Source: Aridibacter famidurans
GTDB lineage: Bacteria; Acidobacteriota; Blastocatellia; Pyrinomonadales; Pyrinomonadaceae
Length of the DNA: 64,000 nucleotides
Direction of reading: 5' to 3'
Assembly (NCBI GenBank): GCA_024103495.1
Contig: JAGFIQ010000108.1
Coordinates: forward strand, 24,946 to 88,945
How positions within the stretch are numbered: the first letter of the stretch is position 1; each line of letters begins with the position of its first letter. Positions 28,260-39,983 of this stretch are shown piece after piece. The notes under the pieces are model-generated. The model saw only the letters and a program-made list of their open reading frames with translations, was not told the origin of the DNA and searched no databases. Both the position numbers and the translations under genes were made by a program.

Positions 28260-28619
28260 ATGAAGAAGAGAACTCAGAACCCGATCTACATCGCCACCAC
28301 GATATCGGTGTACCTGGGCCTCGTGCTTGTCGGGGCCTCGCCGCAGGTTCTTGCCCATTCCAACCTTTCCAGCGATACACAATCCCGGATCTTCGAGCTG
28401 ACCTCGAAGACCCAAAGCGTCCTTTCCAAATTGAAACTGCGTGAAGAAAGCGACGGGGACGATTTCCCTTCGTTCGCACTCGGCGGTTTCAGTCCGGAGA
28501 GCGGGGTTATATGGTGCCGGTATAACGCTTCGCACGGTGCGTATCCGACGGCACCCGAATTCTTTTATTCCAACGACCAGACCCTTACGGTCTCAAACCT
28601 TCCAAGAGCCTCGATATAA
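28260..28619 (+). CDS. Small exported protein upstream of secA
   Basis: 119 residues: a signal peptide or signal anchor (about 10-33, IYIATTISVYLGLVLVGASPQVLA) and a short hydrophilic tail ending in LPRASI. It has no cysteine-rich or enzymatic motif. Its stop lies 157 bases before the secA start, with at least four hairpins in between. A short exported protein directly ahead of secA is the layout of the E. coli SecM secretion monitor, but no sequence similarity to SecM's arrest motif is visible. The functional link is only a hypothesis. Confidence 0.6.
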   Translation: MKKRTQNPIYIATTISVYLGLVLVGASPQVLAHSNLSSDTQSRIFELTSKTQSVLSKLKLREESDGDDFPSFALGGFSPESGVIWCRYNASHGAYPTAPEFFYSNDQTLTVSNLPRASI

Positions 28620-28629
28620 CGGCCAACTG

Positions 28630-28763
28630 TCCGCGGATTCCTCTTTTTCCATTTCCGCGGAGAATCTGTAGACTCTTTCGTTTCGCCGGGGAAAGCCCGG
28701 CGGATCGGTAATTTTCAAGGAGCCGGTCTATCCCGGCTGCCGGAACTGACCGCAAGTGCGGTC
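28630..28763 (+). promoter_or_regulatory. Hairpin-rich secA leader
   Basis: Four consecutive hairpins are seen: TCCGCGGA at 28630 and 28654 (the 8-mer is self-complementary), CGCCGGG/CCCGGCG (28684-28702), AGCCGG/CCGGCT (28721-28738) and GACCGCA/TGCGGTC (28748-28763). The last ends just before the secA ribosome site AGAGGA (28768-28773). This is compatible with translational control of secA. Confidence 0.5.
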
Positions 28764-28776
28764 GCAAAGAGGATTT

Positions 28777-31581
<2,805 letters not shown>

Positions 31582-31605
31582 CAGGTAAAGGGTAAAAAGT
31601 AGAAA

Positions 31606-31640
31606 ATAAAAAAGCGGCGTCGAAGGGCGCCGTTTTTTTG
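31606..31640 (+). terminator. Rho-independent terminator after secA
   Basis: A-run, GCGGCG...CGCCG hairpin and a run of seven T residues, 25 bases after the secA stop codon. Confidence 0.85.
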
Positions 31641-31679
31641 ATTTTTGGTGCTGTTCCTACGGCGCTAAGTACCTCGATT

Positions 31680-31835
31680 TGCTCTGCGGTTCTACAGACG
31701 TGTCGTGCCTATGGCACGCCGGATCGTCTCGTTCTGCGGTTCTACAAACGTGTCGTACCGATGGGACTCCGGCATACTTTTCATTCCGCGGTTCTACAGA
31801 CGTGTCGTCGCTGCGCGACTCGCGTGCGAGCCGAT
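31680..31835. repeat. Tandem copies of the TTCTACAGACGTGTCGT repeat
   Basis: Three copies of CGGTTCTACARACGTGTCGT begin near 31686, 31736 and 31789, spaced about 51-53 bases. Each is followed by a degenerate short hairpin (for example CCTATGGCACGCC). They occupy much of the 369-base gap between secA and the TPR-TonB gene. Weak ORFs running through them in several frames are artefacts. No transposase is seen. Confidence 0.75.
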
Positions 31836-31950
31836 TTCGCGCTATTTCTTGGGCCGGCGCCTATTGGATTATTTGTCGGCCAATCACCAAACACAAACGG
31901 AAAAGTCCTTCACCTGACCCGAGGGTTTCGGCTAGAATGTCCTCGATCCG

Positions 31951-32943
31951 ATGAATCGATTCTTAGCATCATTGACTCTACTTGTTCTAGCGATCGCATT
32001 CGCCTGGACATCTGCGCTTTCGCAGACTGACATTCAGAACGCCTCACTTCTTTACCGGGAGGGGAAATTCGAAGAATCGATCGCAGCTCTCAAAGTGCAG
32101 TTAAAGGCCGACAAGAAGAACCCTGAGTTATGGAACTTGCTCGGACTCAATTATATGAAGACCGACGCTCCTAAGGATGCGCGTAAGGCATTCAAGAACG
32201 CGATCAAGCATGCTCCGGGAAACGTCGACTATGTGGGAAATCTGGCGATCTTCTATCTGTCGATCGGTGAACACGAAGACGCAGAAGAGGAGTTTGATCG
32301 TGTAATTACGATCGCTCCGAGTGCTAACTCATATTTTTACCGGGGCATGGCAAGAGTCGGAAGAGGCGACTACAAAAACGCGATAAAGGATGCAGAGGAG
32401 GCAATCTCCCTGGATTCGGCCCTTGCTGCTGCTCCGATACTGAAAATGGACGCGACGATTCGGCTGTTCTCTATGTTAGAACCTGAGGAGATCGATCCGG
32501 GCGAACTTCGACGGATGTTGTCATCTTCGCGCGCTGCTCTTGAGAATTGCCTTAAGCAATGTCCGGAACCCGAGTCTTCGGAGGTCCGCAATCGTATGAG
32601 GGTCCTGCAGAGTTCAGAAAGATATCTGCTGGCACGGGCCGGATTGGAAAAGTACGAACCCGCACAAAAGGAGGGATTGACCGAACTCGTCGTGAAGTCC
32701 AAGCCTGCTCCGTCTTACACAGACAGGGCGAGAGCACGGGGCGTTAGCGGTTCTGTTGTCCTGATGGTCGAGTTCAGAAAAGACGGAAAGATCGGATACA
32801 TACAGATCTTGAGATCACTCCCTTACGGTCTTACAGAGGAAGCGATCAAGGCAGCGAAGAAAATCCAGTTCGAACCGGAGCAGTATGGAGGCGAGCCTCA
32901 GTCTGTTTTCAAACAGGTACACTTCTACTTCTGGATCTACTAG
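31951..32943 (+). CDS. TPR protein with TonB C-terminal domain
   Basis: 330 residues. A signal peptide (1-25) is followed by about four tetratricopeptide repeats (about 28-165: NASLLYREGKFEESIAAL, NPELWNLLGLNYMKTDA and others) and a helical linker. The TonB-type energy-transducer domain comes last (about 240-330, SYTDRARARGVSGSVVLMVEF with the typical G-x-V-x-L/V-x-V-x-F). In this lineage such proteins are periplasmic or outer-membrane associated and have unclear partners. It is preceded by the repeat array and stands alone. Confidence 0.8.
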   Translation: MNRFLASLTLLVLAIAFAWTSALSQTDIQNASLLYREGKFEESIAALKVQLKADKKNPELWNLLGLNYMKTDAPKDARKAFKNAIKHAPGNVDYVGNLAIFYLSIGEHEDAEEEFDRVITIAPSANSYFYRGMARVGRGDYKNAIKDAEEAISLDSALAAAPILKMDATIRLFSMLEPEEIDPGELRRMLSSSRAALENCLKQCPEPESSEVRNRMRVLQSSERYLLARAGLEKYEPAQKEGLTELVVKSKPAPSYTDRARARGVSGSVVLMVEFRKDGKIGYIQILRSLPYGLTEEAIKAAKKIQFEPEQYGGEPQSVFKQVHFYFWIY

Positions 32944-32976
32944 TCGCACAGTATCCGGGCGCAATCAATATCGTTG

Positions 32977-33579
32977 TTAACCCGCGAGCTTCTTCCCGAT
33001 ATTCGCCACGTGCTCGCCCTGGAATCTCGCGATCTCGAGCTCGTTTTCCGAAGGCTGTCGGCTTCCGTCGCTCCCGGCCAGAGTTCCCGCGCCGTAGGGG
33101 CTTCCGCCCGTGATCTCGTCCATGTTCGTCAGCCCCTCGCAGGAATAGGGCACGCCGACGATAACAAATCCAAGGTGTAGAAGTGTGGAATGGAATGAAG
33201 TGATCGTCGTTTCTTGTCCGCCGTGCTGCGTTGCGGTTGATGTGAAGACGCTTCCGACCTTCCCGATCAGCGTTCCGTTCAACCAGTGCTTGCCCGTCTT
33301 GTCCAGAAAGTTCCGCATCTGCGCGCACATGTTTCCGTATCTCGTCGGCGATCCGAAGATAATGGCATCGTAATCCGAGAGTTCTTCGACAGACGCAACC
33401 GGCGCGTCCTGATCGGTCTTCGCACCTGAATCTTCAAGCACATCATCGGGAACGAGCTCCTCGACCCGCTTGATGGTCACGTTCGCTCCGTCGACCTTTC
33501 GGCATCCTTCCGCCACGGCCTCCGCCATCGTTTCAGTGTGCCCGTACATGCTGTAATAAAGAACAAGAATTTCCGGCAT
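32977..33579 (-). CDS. wrbA: NAD(P)H:quinone oxidoreductase, WrbA type
   Basis: 200 residues. An FMN-binding flavodoxin-like enzyme that reduces quinones by two electrons, limiting redox cycling. The phosphate-binding loop is [12 protein letters not shown] (about 8-19), with the conserved [18 protein letters not shown] (about 75-92) and [11 protein letters not shown] (about 111-121) segments. The start has a strong GGAGG ribosome site. It is a single gene, and the length matches the family. Confidence 0.93.
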   Translation of the reverse strand: MPEILVLYYSMYGHTETMAEAVAEGCRKVDGANVTIKRVEELVPDDVLEDSGAKTDQDAPVASVEELSDYDAIIFGSPTRYGNMCAQMRNFLDKTGKHWLNGTLIGKVGSVFTSTATQHGGQETTITSFHSTLLHLGFVIVGVPYSCEGLTNMDEITGGSPYGAGTLAGSDGSRQPSENELEIARFQGEHVANIGKKLAG

Positions 33580-33715
33580 TGATTTCCTCCAAAAGCTTTA
33601 AGATAACGGCATTCGCCCGGAAATTCTGTATGGAACAAGACTGTCCGATGCCGGTTTTCAGATCGTGTACTGTCGGATCTTCGGAGATGTGGGGTCAAAA
33701 ACTGATCGCCTTAGT

Positions 33716-34213
33716 TCAGCTCCGGCAGAGCCACCGATCGACTACCTTGTTCGCAAAGCGAAAGTGACTAGCGGTGTTGGGTCCGAGATATGTGGTCAGG
33801 GGATATTTTCCCGTCCATTCGAAGTGGCCGGGTTCAAGCAGTTCTGCCGGTGACAGGTCTTCCAGCAGTGCGAGGATCTCTTTGTATCCAGCATCGAAGT
33901 CCTCGATCACCGCCTGCCTCGGCTTCGGCGCATGTTTCTCGCGAATTGCCCTGTTCAAACGAGGAGTCTCGTTCCACTTAAAGCCTGGCGCTGGCATCTC
34001 CGGTTTCCTGCCCTCAATTCCCGTCTTATGCCATCCGAGGAACATCCTCTGCCACTCGGCAAGATGAGCGACAAGGTCCTTAAGGTTCCAGCCGTCTCCC
34101 CAGACATCGGGTTCCTCCCAGCGAGCAGGATCGATACTGTTGATCTTGGTACAGAACGAATCGTGCTCTTCAGTTACATCAGCAAGAAACGCCTCTTTCG
34201 AATCGTATCTCAT
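33716..34213 (-). CDS. ClbS/DfsB-family four-helix-bundle protein
   Basis: 165 residues of the DinB-like helical bundle. Family markers are the WNLKDLVAHLAEWQRMFLGW segment (about 41-60) and PAPGFKWNETPRLN (about 73-86). ClbS protects E. coli from colibactin by hydrolysing its cyclopropane warhead, and DfsB is a Staphylococcus relative. Most genomic members have no known substrate. Here there is no biosynthetic cluster alongside, so self-resistance is not implied. Confidence 0.8.
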   Translation of the reverse strand: MRYDSKEAFLADVTEEHDSFCTKINSIDPARWEEPDVWGDGWNLKDLVAHLAEWQRMFLGWHKTGIEGRKPEMPAPGFKWNETPRLNRAIREKHAPKPRQAVIEDFDAGYKEILALLEDLSPAELLEPGHFEWTGKYPLTTYLGPNTASHFRFANKVVDRWLCRS

Positions 34214-34688
34214 AGGATCGGCCTGAACGGATGATCAGGTGTTCGGTTTCCCCGGTTCGATAACCGAAGTTGGAAAAGCACCGGGTGAGTTACGTGAGAG
34301 GGATGCGAGATAGCCGGGGATGTGTCGGGGCTGTCTCAAAAGGCAGTCTCTTCTTTCGTCAAGGCTCGAGAAATTCACCCGGCGGGTTCTGAGAAATCAT
34401 CAGTTGCCCCCCGCTTCAGCTGGGGGTGATGCTGCGGAACGGTGTATTTTGGGGCTTTAGCCCCGAGAGAGCCGGCTGAAGCCGGCGAAATAATCGATTG
34501 GCCCTTTCGGTCCCCCCGCAGAGGCGGGGGGCAACTGATGGTCAATCTCCGACGATAGACGACTCAGATAAGACCGAAAAGTCCCTAAGAGTACTTTTAA
34601 GACAGCCCCGGTCCACAAATTCACGAGGCACCGGAATTACAAGATTCAGCGTCGCAGGCATGACCCGCCCACAAGTCTTCGGTCCTGC
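34214..34688. other. Gene-free gap holding a palindromic element
   Basis: 475 bases without a credible gene. The central 34399-34539 is the REPIN/MITE-like element described separately. The flanks carry no tRNA or clear promoter to my eye. They include short direct repeats of AGACAGCCCC/GGGCTGTCTC on the two sides. Confidence 0.6.
34399..34539 (+). mobile_element. REPIN/MITE-like palindromic element, copy A
   Basis: 141 bp bounded by 16-base inverted ends (ATCAGTTGCCCCCCGC at the left, its complement at the right, with one terminal-hairpin mismatch). Interior hairpins are GGGGCTTTAGCCCC and GCCGGCTGAAGCCGGC. The reverse complement of 47349-47492 aligns along its whole length. It has no coding capacity, so any mobility would depend on a transposase (perhaps of the TnpA-REP/RAYT kind) elsewhere. 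Confidence 0.78.
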
Positions 34689-35840
34689 CTATCGGCGGTC
34701 CGCAACCGCTTCCCTGTATGCCTCGAGCGTTCGTTCCGCCATCGCCTCAGCTGTGAATTCCCTGTTCGCCCTTTCGAGCGCCCGAACCGAGCGTTTCACA
34801 CGCTCCTCTTTATCTGCCAATGCTTCCACGATCGCCTCCGAAAGGCTATCCGGATCGGCGGGCGGTACAAGCCACGCGCACGGACCGTCATCTCCTTCCC
34901 TGCGCCTGACAAGCTCCGGGATCCCTCCGGCTTCGGTCGTCACGATCGGCGTTCCGGCGAACATAGCGTCGATCACACTCGTTCCCAAGCCCTCCATAAC
35001 GGACGGAAGGATGAAAACGTCGGCGGCTTTCATCAGGTCGGGAACGTCGCTCCGGAATCCGAGGAAACGGGTGTGCTCCGAAAGGCCGAGGTCAGACACT
35101 TGCCGCCTAACAAGTTCAGTGAGATCGCCCTCGCCCGCCAAAGCGAGAACCACGTCCGGTCGCCGGGCGACGACCTTTTTCATTGCCCGGACCAGGAACT
35201 CGTGGCCCTTGTAATGTGAGATCCTTGCGACGGTCAGGAGGAGCGGCACATCTTCGCCGACCAAAAGCGACGCGCGACCGGCATCGCGGTTCCCTTGTTC
35301 CATACGTCCCGGATCGACTCCCTCCGCGACAACGCGCAACTTTGATTCGGGGACGCCGGAGTCGATGCAGATCTCTTTGATCGCCTCTGAAACACAAAGG
35401 ACCAGATCGACGCCGTGTTTGTAACGCGAAACCGAGCGGATCGCGAATTCGACCCTGCGCGCGGCGATCTTCACCGCGGGCAGGCCGAGACTGGCAAGCA
35501 GTCCCGAATTCATCGCCTGTCCGTCGTTGAATTGAATTATGTCGGGATCGAATCGCTTCAGTTCCCTACGGATGGTCATCAGAGACAGCGGATCTCGTCC
35601 GCGGCCCCTGAACGCCACTACCGTAACGCCCGACTTCTCCAGGCGCCGGGCAAGCGGCCCGCCTTTCCTTACGAATGCAGTGCACGAATGCCCTTTCTTG
35701 AGAAGGCTCTTCGCCAGGAGGATAGCCTGCCTTTCGCCTCCGTACCATCCGGCTTCGGTTGAAACCAGAGCGACGCGAAGCGGCCGGGATTCCCGGGCGG
35801 AGGTATCAACGGCGTTCCGGGATTCGGTTACTCGGCCCAT
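34689..35840 (-). CDS. Glycosyltransferase family 4 protein
   Basis: 383 residues of GT-B fold. The N-lobe has a donor/acceptor Gly-rich loop (STEAGWYGGERQAILLA, about 29-45). The C-lobe has TVARISHYKGHEFLVRA (about 203-219) and the E-x7-E region PSVMEGLGTSVIDAMFAGTPIV (about 281-302). It probably adds a sugar to a lipid-linked or LPS-type acceptor on the cytoplasmic face. Its ATG follows the MOSC stop by three bases, so it ends a three-gene operon (lipoprotein and MOSC first in transcription order). Confidence 0.85.
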   Translation of the reverse strand: MGRVTESRNAVDTSARESRPLRVALVSTEAGWYGGERQAILLAKSLLKKGHSCTAFVRKGGPLARRLEKSGVTVVAFRGRGRDPLSLMTIRRELKRFDPDIIQFNDGQAMNSGLLASLGLPAVKIAARRVEFAIRSVSRYKHGVDLVLCVSEAIKEICIDSGVPESKLRVVAEGVDPGRMEQGNRDAGRASLLVGEDVPLLLTVARISHYKGHEFLVRAMKKVVARRPDVVLALAGEGDLTELVRRQVSDLGLSEHTRFLGFRSDVPDLMKAADVFILPSVMEGLGTSVIDAMFAGTPIVTTEAGGIPELVRRREGDDGPCAWLVPPADPDSLSEAIVEALADKEERVKRSVRALERANREFTAEAMAERTLEAYREAVADRR

Positions 35841-35843
35841 AGA

Positions 35844-36410
35844 TCAAACCTTCGAAACTACGTCGGAAACCCTGATCTTTCCCGGGACTATCACTTTCGC
35901 GTTCAAGCCGCGGAGGTGAAGCCGCTTCCCTTCGGCGGAGTTCACGAATTTGACCGCTTCAACTCCGAAACGGTCGGCGAACTTTCGGCAGCCGTTGTGA
36001 GGAATCGGTGTTATCTCGATCACCGATTCACCGATGGAAAGCCTTGATCCGGGAGAGAGGTTCTCGTCGCTCAGATCGAGGTCGACGTAAAGCTGGTCGC
36101 CAGCCAGTTTCCAGCGGTCTCGCGTCCCGGCGATCAGGGCGATCGCCCGCGAGTTCATCACGTTCAACTGCATGTCCGGGTGACCGAAGCCGTCGTCGGT
36201 CCTCGAGCTGCCGCGCGTCTTCCAATTGTCGCCGACGAGTCCCAACTCGAGGCTTAGGTCTCCTTCCTCAAGTTCTTCCCGCGCGTCCTCGAACGGTCTT
36301 CTTACTATCATTTCCAGAACCCCGCCATCCTTTGCCGAAGTCCGGATCAATCCCAGTCCGGCCTCGAGTTCTTCCGCCGAAAGATGTCTCGCCATATCTG
36401 TTTCCGTCAT
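35844..36410 (-). CDS. MOSC domain-containing protein
   Basis: 188 residues, close to a stand-alone MOSC domain (molybdenum cofactor sulfurase C-terminal). The family's G-x-x-G-D motif is visible as VGDNW (about 58-62), with SRxDDGF and a conserved Cys in PHNGCRKF (about 141). MOSC proteins handle sulfur for molybdenum-cofactor enzymes, or detoxify N-hydroxylated bases (YiiM/YcbX). It overlaps the upstream lipoprotein gene by ATGA, so translation is coupled. Confidence 0.85.
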   Translation of the reverse strand: MTETDMARHLSAEELEAGLGLIRTSAKDGGVLEMIVRRPFEDAREELEEGDLSLELGLVGDNWKTRGSSRTDDGFGHPDMQLNVMNSRAIALIAGTRDRWKLAGDQLYVDLDLSDENLSPGSRLSIGESVIEITPIPHNGCRKFADRFGVEAVKFVNSAEGKRLHLRGLNAKVIVPGKIRVSDVVSKV

Positions 36411-37375
36411 TTCCTCTTGATGCTTATCAAAGGCATAGGCACCTTCTCGCTCGTCAGAAAAAGCGCCGAGCCGTCAGAAGAATATGCCACGGATTCTCCC
36501 TGTTCGCGAGGCCCGGTCTCGATGATCTTCGGCGTGCCCTTCCAGACCGAATCGAATTCCTTCTCATCTTTCGGAAGCGAGAGTTCGTACGCGCCCACGT
36601 AGTCGCACAACACGACCCGACTTCCGTCAGGAGAGATCTCGCCGCCGGTCAGGAACCCGCCCAAAAAGGTGGGCATCGTCAGTTTGCCGACGGACTCGCT
36701 TTTTATCTTCGTCTTTCCCGCGTTCTTCCAGACCGCCCCTCTGACGCGGAAGACCCTTGCCTCCGCAGATTTCTCCTTCGACACGACGTAAAGATCCAGT
36801 GTCGACGGATGGACCATAAGCGTTTCCGCATTCCATTTGCCGTCGGGATAAGTGATGACGATCTCCAAAGCCTGGGCGGTTCGGGCGGCATCCTCTCTGT
36901 CTCGAGGCACCGAGCCCGCGGAAGTGTCCGGCTCTTCGATCCTGTAGATGATCACCGAATCGCGATCCTGTTCGTTGTCGCCAATGTCGCCAATGTACAG
37001 GTAACATTTCCCGTCCGCTTCCTTTGCCGTCGCAATGTCCTCCCAGTCGCGGTTCTTTGCTCCTTCTACTTTCCATATGCCGAGCAAGGCGCCTTTCAAG
37101 TCGAACGCGTATACGTAAGGCCCGCCTCCCGAATCGTTGTGCGTCCAGAAGACTTCCGGTTTGCACCTCGACGCCGTTAGGCCGCTGCTTTCGTCGATCA
37201 ACGCCGAATCGATGCGGGCGACTACCTCCGGTTCGGCAAAATCTTTCGACACAAGGGCAGGGTCGGGTGTGGATCGGCCGCGGGTCAGATGGTCAATAAC
37301 CGAGCAGCCGGACAAAGAGACCATCGCCAGGCAGGCGACGATGACAAACGAACTGAATTTGGTTATAGTTCTCAT
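36407..37375 (-). CDS. Lipoprotein with predicted beta-propeller fold
   Basis: 322 residues. A signal peptide ends in lipobox LSGC (about 20-23), so it is probably an outer-membrane or periplasmic lipoprotein. The body has repeated strands with propeller-like motifs (LTASRCKPEVFWTHNDSGGG; TMPTFLGGFLTGGEISPDGSRVVLCDY), reminiscent of SdiA-regulated or esterase-like phytase-type propellers. No catalytic residue can be named. It leads an operon with the MOSC and GT4 genes and is divergent from speD. Confidence 0.7.
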   Translation of the reverse strand: MRTITKFSSFVIVACLAMVSLSGCSVIDHLTRGRSTPDPALVSKDFAEPEVVARIDSALIDESSGLTASRCKPEVFWTHNDSGGGPYVYAFDLKGALLGIWKVEGAKNRDWEDIATAKEADGKCYLYIGDIGDNEQDRDSVIIYRIEEPDTSAGSVPRDREDAARTAQALEIVITYPDGKWNAETLMVHPSTLDLYVVSKEKSAEARVFRVRGAVWKNAGKTKIKSESVGKLTMPTFLGGFLTGGEISPDGSRVVLCDYVGAYELSLPKDEKEFDSVWKGTPKIIETGPREQGESVAYSSDGSALFLTSEKVPMPLISIKRK

Positions 37376-37464
37376 CGATAAACTTCAGGGATCTCGACAG
37401 ATCGTTTCCTTACTGTAAAGGTTGGCAAGACCTTACTCAAACAATCCCAAAAGGTGCATTCCCG

Positions 37465-37854
37465 ATGAATTCTTCCGTGGTAGTCGGAACAGAGTGGCTT
37501 GTAGAAGCTGAAGGCTGCGGGCCCGATCTTCTGCGCGAGGTCTCTGTCCTGCGCGAAGTTTTCAGCGCGGTCGTTTCCGACCTGGGCCTGATCCCGATCG
37601 GCGACGCTTTCTGGCACAAATTTCCCGGCGAAGGCGGCGTGACCGGACTCGTCGGGCTTACGGAATCACACCTCGCGTGTCACACGTATCCCGAGCACGG
37701 GATCGCGACGTTCAATCTGTACTGCTGCCGACGAAGACCCGAATGGGACTGGGAAGCGCGGCTTGGCGAAATACTGGGAGCGGCGCGGGTGCGGGTGACC
37801 AGGATCGAGCGGGGATTCGAGGAAGCGGCCGGAACCGCGGGGGGTGCGGCGTGA
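37465..37854 (+). CDS. speD: S-adenosylmethionine decarboxylase proenzyme
   Basis: 129 residues, the size of the SpeH-type bacterial enzyme. It decarboxylates AdoMet to supply the aminopropyl donor for spermidine. Self-cleavage before S68 in T-E-S-H makes the pyruvoyl cofactor. H73 (S+5) and C88 (S+20) match the spacing of the catalytic S63/H68/C83 triad known from the Thermotoga enzyme. The overlapping GTGA with the following zinc-ribbon gene couples their translation and argues for a joint function. Confidence 0.93.
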   Translation: MNSSVVVGTEWLVEAEGCGPDLLREVSVLREVFSAVVSDLGLIPIGDAFWHKFPGEGGVTGLVGLTESHLACHTYPEHGIATFNLYCCRRRPEWDWEARLGEILGAARVRVTRIERGFEEAAGTAGGAA

Positions 37855-39797
37855 GCGTGCTCAAAACCAACTGCCCATCCTGCGCCGGCCCGATAGAGTT
37901 CAAATCGGGATCGTCCGTCGTCGTCATCTGCCCGTTCTGCAAATCGGCAGTAGCCCGCACAGACAAGGCGGTCGAAGATCTCGGGAAGATAGCGGACGTG
38001 ATGCAGTCGCGGTCGCCTTTGAAGATGGGGCTTCGGGGCGAATGGAACGGTCACATGTTCGAGCTGACGGGCCGTGCCCAGATCAAGCACTCGATGGGCG
38101 GCTTTTGGGACGAATGGTACGCGACCTTTTCGAACGGATGGGTCGGCTGGCTCGCCGAAGCACAGGGCAAATTCTATCTGACCTTTTACAAATCGCTGCC
38201 CGAAGGCGCGAGCGTTCCGTCGTTCGAACAACTCGCGCTCGGACAGACAGTGTCCGGCCTGGGGATAGAAGAACGGCTTGTCGTCGCGGAGAAAGGCACT
38301 TCAAGTTACGTCGCGGCCGAAGGCGAGATCCCCTATAAACTAGTGCCAGGCGAGCAGTCAAACTTTGCCGACCTGAGCGGCACGAACGGCGTCTTCGCCA
38401 CCATCGATTACAGCACCTCGCCTCCTTATCTTTTCTACGGCAAGGAAGTCTCGCTCTCTGACATAGGCCTTGCCGACAAGCGATCCGCCGAGCGCGAAGC
38501 ACCCGAGGTTGCGGCCGAGGGAATGAGCTGCCCGAACTGCGGAGGCGCGCTCGAGCTCAAAGCGCCGGACAAATCGGAGCGAGTCACGTGCCCTTTCTGC
38601 AGCTCACTGCTAGATATTGATCGCGGAAACCTTAAGTTTCTTCAGTCGCTTAAGAAGAAAACGCCGCCGCTCGCTTTCGCTCTGGAGGTCGGGGCCAAGG
38701 GATCATTCAGGCAGTTTCACGACGGGGCCGAGTTCGAGGTGATCGGGATGATGTCCCGAAGCGTGCTCATCGAGGGTACACGGTATTTCTGGAATGAGTA
38801 CCTTCTCTACAACCCGAAGATCGGCTTCCGATGGCTCGTGCATTCAGACAACCACTGGAACTTTGCTGAGCCTGTAAACGTCGCCGACGTTGAAACTTCG
38901 CAGTTGATCGCGGGCGTGCGCCCTTCGGTCAGGTTCAACGGCCGCTCGTTCAGGATATTCCAGGACACCCCGGCGACGGTGGAATTCGTGAAGGGCGAAT
39001 TCTACTGGGCTGTAGAGGTCGGGGAACGCGTGAAAGCGGCGGACTTCATCTCGCCTCCGTACATGCTCTCGCAGGAACAGACCGACAAAGAGGTCAACTG
39101 GACTCTCGGTACTTACATCACGCGCAAAGATGTCGAGAAGGCGTTTGAAGTGTCGGGGCTCGGAAAGCCCTGGAACGTAGGCCCGAACCAGCCGTTCAAG
39201 TCGAACAGCCTGATCAAGTACGGCTTTCTTATGCTGGCGATCCTCGTCGTGATCGGGATCTTTATGATCCCTTTGACCGGGTTCGGCAATACGCCTCTTA
39301 ACCAGGAATTCCTGCTGAAGCCTCTTCCGCGAGCCAACGCGGGACAAGTGGTGATGAGCCAGCCTTTCGAGCTGGACGCGAACAAGAATGTCCGGGTCAC
39401 GGCATCTGCTCCGGTCAGTAATTCCTGGACGGAGCTGAACATCGACCTGATAAGAAAGAACCAGGGCGCGAGCGACGAGGTCGAGGCGTTGGTAATTCCC
39501 GTCGAGTATTACTTCGGTGTCGAGGGCGGCGAATCTTGGACGGAAGGCGGCCAGACGAACGACGCGACGATCTCCGCCGTGCCGGCCGGGACTTACGAAC
39601 TTAGGATCGAGGGCTCGTGGAAGGACTGGACACGTCCGATGCCGATCCGCGTGAAGGTCGAGCAGAACGTAACGCGCGGCGTGAACTTCTGGGTCGCGTT
39701 CGTAGTGCTCGCGATCGTGCCGGTGTTCACTTTGTTCAGGAAGTTCTCGTTCGAGGCGAAGCGCTGGAGCGAGAGCATGTTCGGGACGGGGAGTTAA
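37851..39797 (+). CDS. Two-module zinc-ribbon/DUF4178 membrane protein
   Basis: 648 residues from GTG 37851, overlapping the speD stop. It contains two successive modules, each a CxxC...CxxC zinc ribbon (about 8-32 and about 224-248) followed by a beta-rich DUF4178 domain (about 58-195 and about 275-430). One membrane helix (about 452-475) and a periplasmic Ig-like segment end the protein, with a second helix (about 610-628) and a short basic tail. DUF4178 genes are recurrently found beside speD, DUF350 and spermidine-synthase genes, but the biochemical role is not established. This is the core unknown of the cluster. Confidence 0.85.
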   Translation: MSVLKTNCPSCAGPIEFKSGSSVVVICPFCKSAVARTDKAVEDLGKIADVMQSRSPLKMGLRGEWNGHMFELTGRAQIKHSMGGFWDEWYATFSNGWVGWLAEAQGKFYLTFYKSLPEGASVPSFEQLALGQTVSGLGIEERLVVAEKGTSSYVAAEGEIPYKLVPGEQSNFADLSGTNGVFATIDYSTSPPYLFYGKEVSLSDIGLADKRSAEREAPEVAAEGMSCPNCGGALELKAPDKSERVTCPFCSSLLDIDRGNLKFLQSLKKKTPPLAFALEVGAKGSFRQFHDGAEFEVIGMMSRSVLIEGTRYFWNEYLLYNPKIGFRWLVHSDNHWNFAEPVNVADVETSQLIAGVRPSVRFNGRSFRIFQDTPATVEFVKGEFYWAVEVGERVKAADFISPPYMLSQEQTDKEVNWTLGTYITRKDVEKAFEVSGLGKPWNVGPNQPFKSNSLIKYGFLMLAILVVIGIFMIPLTGFGNTPLNQEFLLKPLPRANAGQVVMSQPFELDANKNVRVTASAPVSNSWTELNIDLIRKNQGASDEVEALVIPVEYYFGVEGGESWTEGGQTNDATISAVPAGTYELRIEGSWKDWTRPMPIRVKVEQNVTRGVNFWVAFVVLAIVPVFTLFRKFSFEAKRWSESMFGTGS

Positions 39798-39975
39798 ATC
39801 GAGTCTGTCGAGTCTCTCGAATCTGTCGAGTCTATCGGGTCTGTCGAGACCATTGAGTCCTTCATGTAGTGAAGGCCGGGATTCTTGACTCAAGGGAAAG
39901 CAAGGCCGCCAGGATTCTCGCCCGACAGACTCGACAGACTCGATCGACCCGATAGACTTAACAGACCCGACAGAC
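39797..39975. repeat. Inverted array of TCTGTCGAG nonamers within the polyamine operon
   Basis: From 39801 to 39852 the unit TCTGTCGAG is repeated about five times with small changes. From about 39921 to 39975 its complement (ACTCGACAG) is repeated about six times. The two halves would form a long RNA stem between the DUF4178 gene and the next small gene. Confidence 0.75.
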
Positions 39976-39983
39976 TGATCCTT

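Noticed and set aside
31680..31835. CRISPR array
   Set aside because: Only three units, with related and not unique spacers, and no cas genes.
31638..32030. ORFs of 70-130 codons in several frames over the repeat array
   Set aside because: Their sequence is just the translated repeat (FYRRVV-like); three overlapping frames are open because of the repeat, not selection.
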